Assembly: GCA_025928535.1 (NCBI GenBank)
Contig: JAICJJ010000219.1
Span: forward strand, 1-5,668
Direction: 5' to 3'
DNA from: Thermomicrobiales bacterium
GTDB lineage: Bacteria; Chloroflexota; Chloroflexia; Thermomicrobiales; UBA6265
Length of the DNA stretch: 5,668 bases
Shown piece after piece: positions 5,240 through 5,668 of the stretch. Under the pieces are notes generated by a model. The model had not been told where the DNA came from, did not search any database, and saw nothing but the letters and a program-made list of their open reading frames with translations. Each line of letters starts with the position of its first letter. Position 1 is the first letter of the stretch. A program made the translations under genes and the position numbers.

Positions 5240-5473
5240 ATGACTGACGGAATGCAGGACAAGGCCAAAGGCGCCGCGGATGAACTGAAGGGCCGGGGCA
5301 AGGCCGCCTGGGGCGACTTGACCGGGGACCGGCAAATGGAGGCGGAAGGCAAGGCCGACCAACTCAAGGGCAAGGTCGAACGTGGCATCGGCGACCTCAA
5401 GAACAAGGCCGACGAGGTGACGGACCGGGTCGGCGAAAAATTCGATCGCGACACGGACGACACCCGCCGCTAG
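5240..5473 (+). CDS. CsbD-family general stress protein
   Basis: A soluble, highly charged 77-residue protein of the CsbD family, named after the Bacillus subtilis sigma-B-controlled protein. Members are abundant under stress in many bacteria, but their molecular role is not established. The family pattern is clear: DKAKGAADELKGRGKAAWGD at residues 7-26, then LTGDRQMEAEGKADQLKGKV at 27-46. The repeated KGxxK/AxG elements are predicted to be helical. Residues 55-77 are an acidic and basic tail (DEVTDRVGEKFDRDTDDTRR) slightly longer than usual. The start at 5240 is supported by AGGAGG eight bases upstream. There is no signal peptide or Cys. It is the last gene of the plus-strand cluster and is followed by two tandem hairpins. 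Confidence 0.93.
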   Translation: MTDGMQDKAKGAADELKGRGKAAWGDLTGDRQMEAEGKADQLKGKVERGIGDLKNKADEVTDRVGEKFDRDTDDTRR

Positions 5474-5501
5474 TTCGCCTTCGCCCGCATCAACGGAGCG
5501 C

Positions 5502-5530
5502 CGCGCCCGGAGCCAATCGCTCCGAGCGCG
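5502..5530 (+). terminator. Terminator-like hairpin after the CsbD-like gene (first of two)
   Basis: CGGAGC-CAATC-GCTCCG is a perfect 6-bp stem with a 5-base loop (5508-5524), extended after one C/A mismatch by CGCGC/GCGCG (5502-5506 with 5526-5530). It lies 29 bases after the stop codon. There is no T-tract, but the stem is strong and a second hairpin follows at once. Confidence 0.5.
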
Positions 5531-5547
5531 GCTCGCTCTGACGAGCC
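5530..5547 (+). terminator. Terminator-like hairpin after the CsbD-like gene (second of two)
   Basis: GGCTCG-CTCTGA-CGAGCC is a perfect 6-bp stem with a 6-base loop. It begins at the last base of the preceding hairpin, so the two form a tandem pair marking the likely end of the plus-strand transcription unit. No T-tract follows. Confidence 0.45.
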
Positions 5548-5566
5548 GTGATCGGAAACCGACGAG

Positions 5567-5590
5567 ATTCCTCGACAGGCTCGGAATGAC
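5567..5590. repeat. REP-like element (TCGACAGGCTC core)
   Basis: The core TCGACAGGCTCGGAATGAC is flanked by ATTCC (5567-5571) and GGAAT (5583-5587), which are perfect complements. From memory, sequences of the type TCGACAGGCTCAGGATGAC recur between genes in many GC-rich genomes. The reverse complement of 238-262 shares 9 of 13 central positions by hand count. The family assignment is tentative. Confidence 0.45.
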
Positions 5591-5615
5591 GATGGGGGTC
5601 GCGAGTCGCGTGGTG

Positions 5616-5655
5616 CTTCCCGACCTCCCGACTTCCCGACTTCCCGACTGCTCGA
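5616..5655. repeat. 8-bp tandem repeat, consensus CTTCCCGA
   Basis: Five consecutive 8-base units are visible: CTTCCCGA (5616-5623), CCTCCCGA, CTTCCCGA, CTTCCCGA and a diverged CTGCTCGA (5648-5655). The array lies in intergenic DNA near the window end and has no coding frame that I can support. Such arrays can vary in length by slippage. Confidence 0.8.
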
Positions 5656-5668
5656 CGCGCCGCTTGCA

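Noticed and set aside
5616..5655. Short repeats near the window end considered as a CRISPR array
   Set aside because: Units are contiguous 8-mers with no spacers, so this is a tandem repeat.

Overview
The window is a GC-rich bacterial segment with strong GC preference at third codon positions, clear Shine-Dalgarno sites and no rRNA, tRNA, transposase or CRISPR. The gene content, the CsbD-like and DUF2382-type stress proteins and the dispersed small repeats (a TCGACAGGCTC-like core, a CTTCCCGA tandem array) would suit a Chloroflexota-type genome such as a Thermomicrobia relative. That placement is inference from style, not from a marker gene.

Layout. (1) Minus strand, 1-1161: a hicA-hicB toxin-antitoxin pair is transcribed leftward from a promoter near 1184-1212 that carries a 13-bp palindrome. 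Beyond it lies the 5' end of pyrB (aspartate carbamoyltransferase), cut by the window edge. (2) Plus strand, 1349-2239: a metallo-beta-lactamase-fold hydrolase with a complete set of zinc ligands, divergent from hicA across 187 bp. (3) 2240-2584: about 345 bp with no convincing gene, holding two hairpins and possibly a decayed minus-strand coding remnant. (4) Plus strand, 2585-5473: four genes in a row. They are a four-helix membrane protein, a soluble DUF2171-like/DUF2382 (YsnF/AvaK-type) protein, a second membrane protein paralogous to the first, and a CsbD-like stress protein. Two tandem hairpins follow. (5) 5474-5668: terminator-like hairpins, a REP-like element and an 8-bp tandem repeat.

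The most interesting part is the four-gene block. The two membrane proteins share an ungapped core of about 67 residues (QWGPILAG, GIGAS, EPR, GGWVA) and, at identical residue numbers in otherwise divergent cytosolic tails, an ETIPxxDRxxG motif. Between them lies a PRC-barrel-like/DUF2382 protein of the kind linked to general stress, and a CsbD homologue follows. This looks like a stress or envelope module with a membrane pair and a soluble partner. Its function is not known to me and co-function is inferred from synteny only. Each junction in the block contains a GC-rich stem-loop, which could tune relative expression.

The other notable points are the hicAB operator-like palindrome lying between the -35 and -10 boxes, an apparent unusual tail on HicB, and a REP-like repeat that supplies codons 6-14 of pyrB just before the family's usual start.
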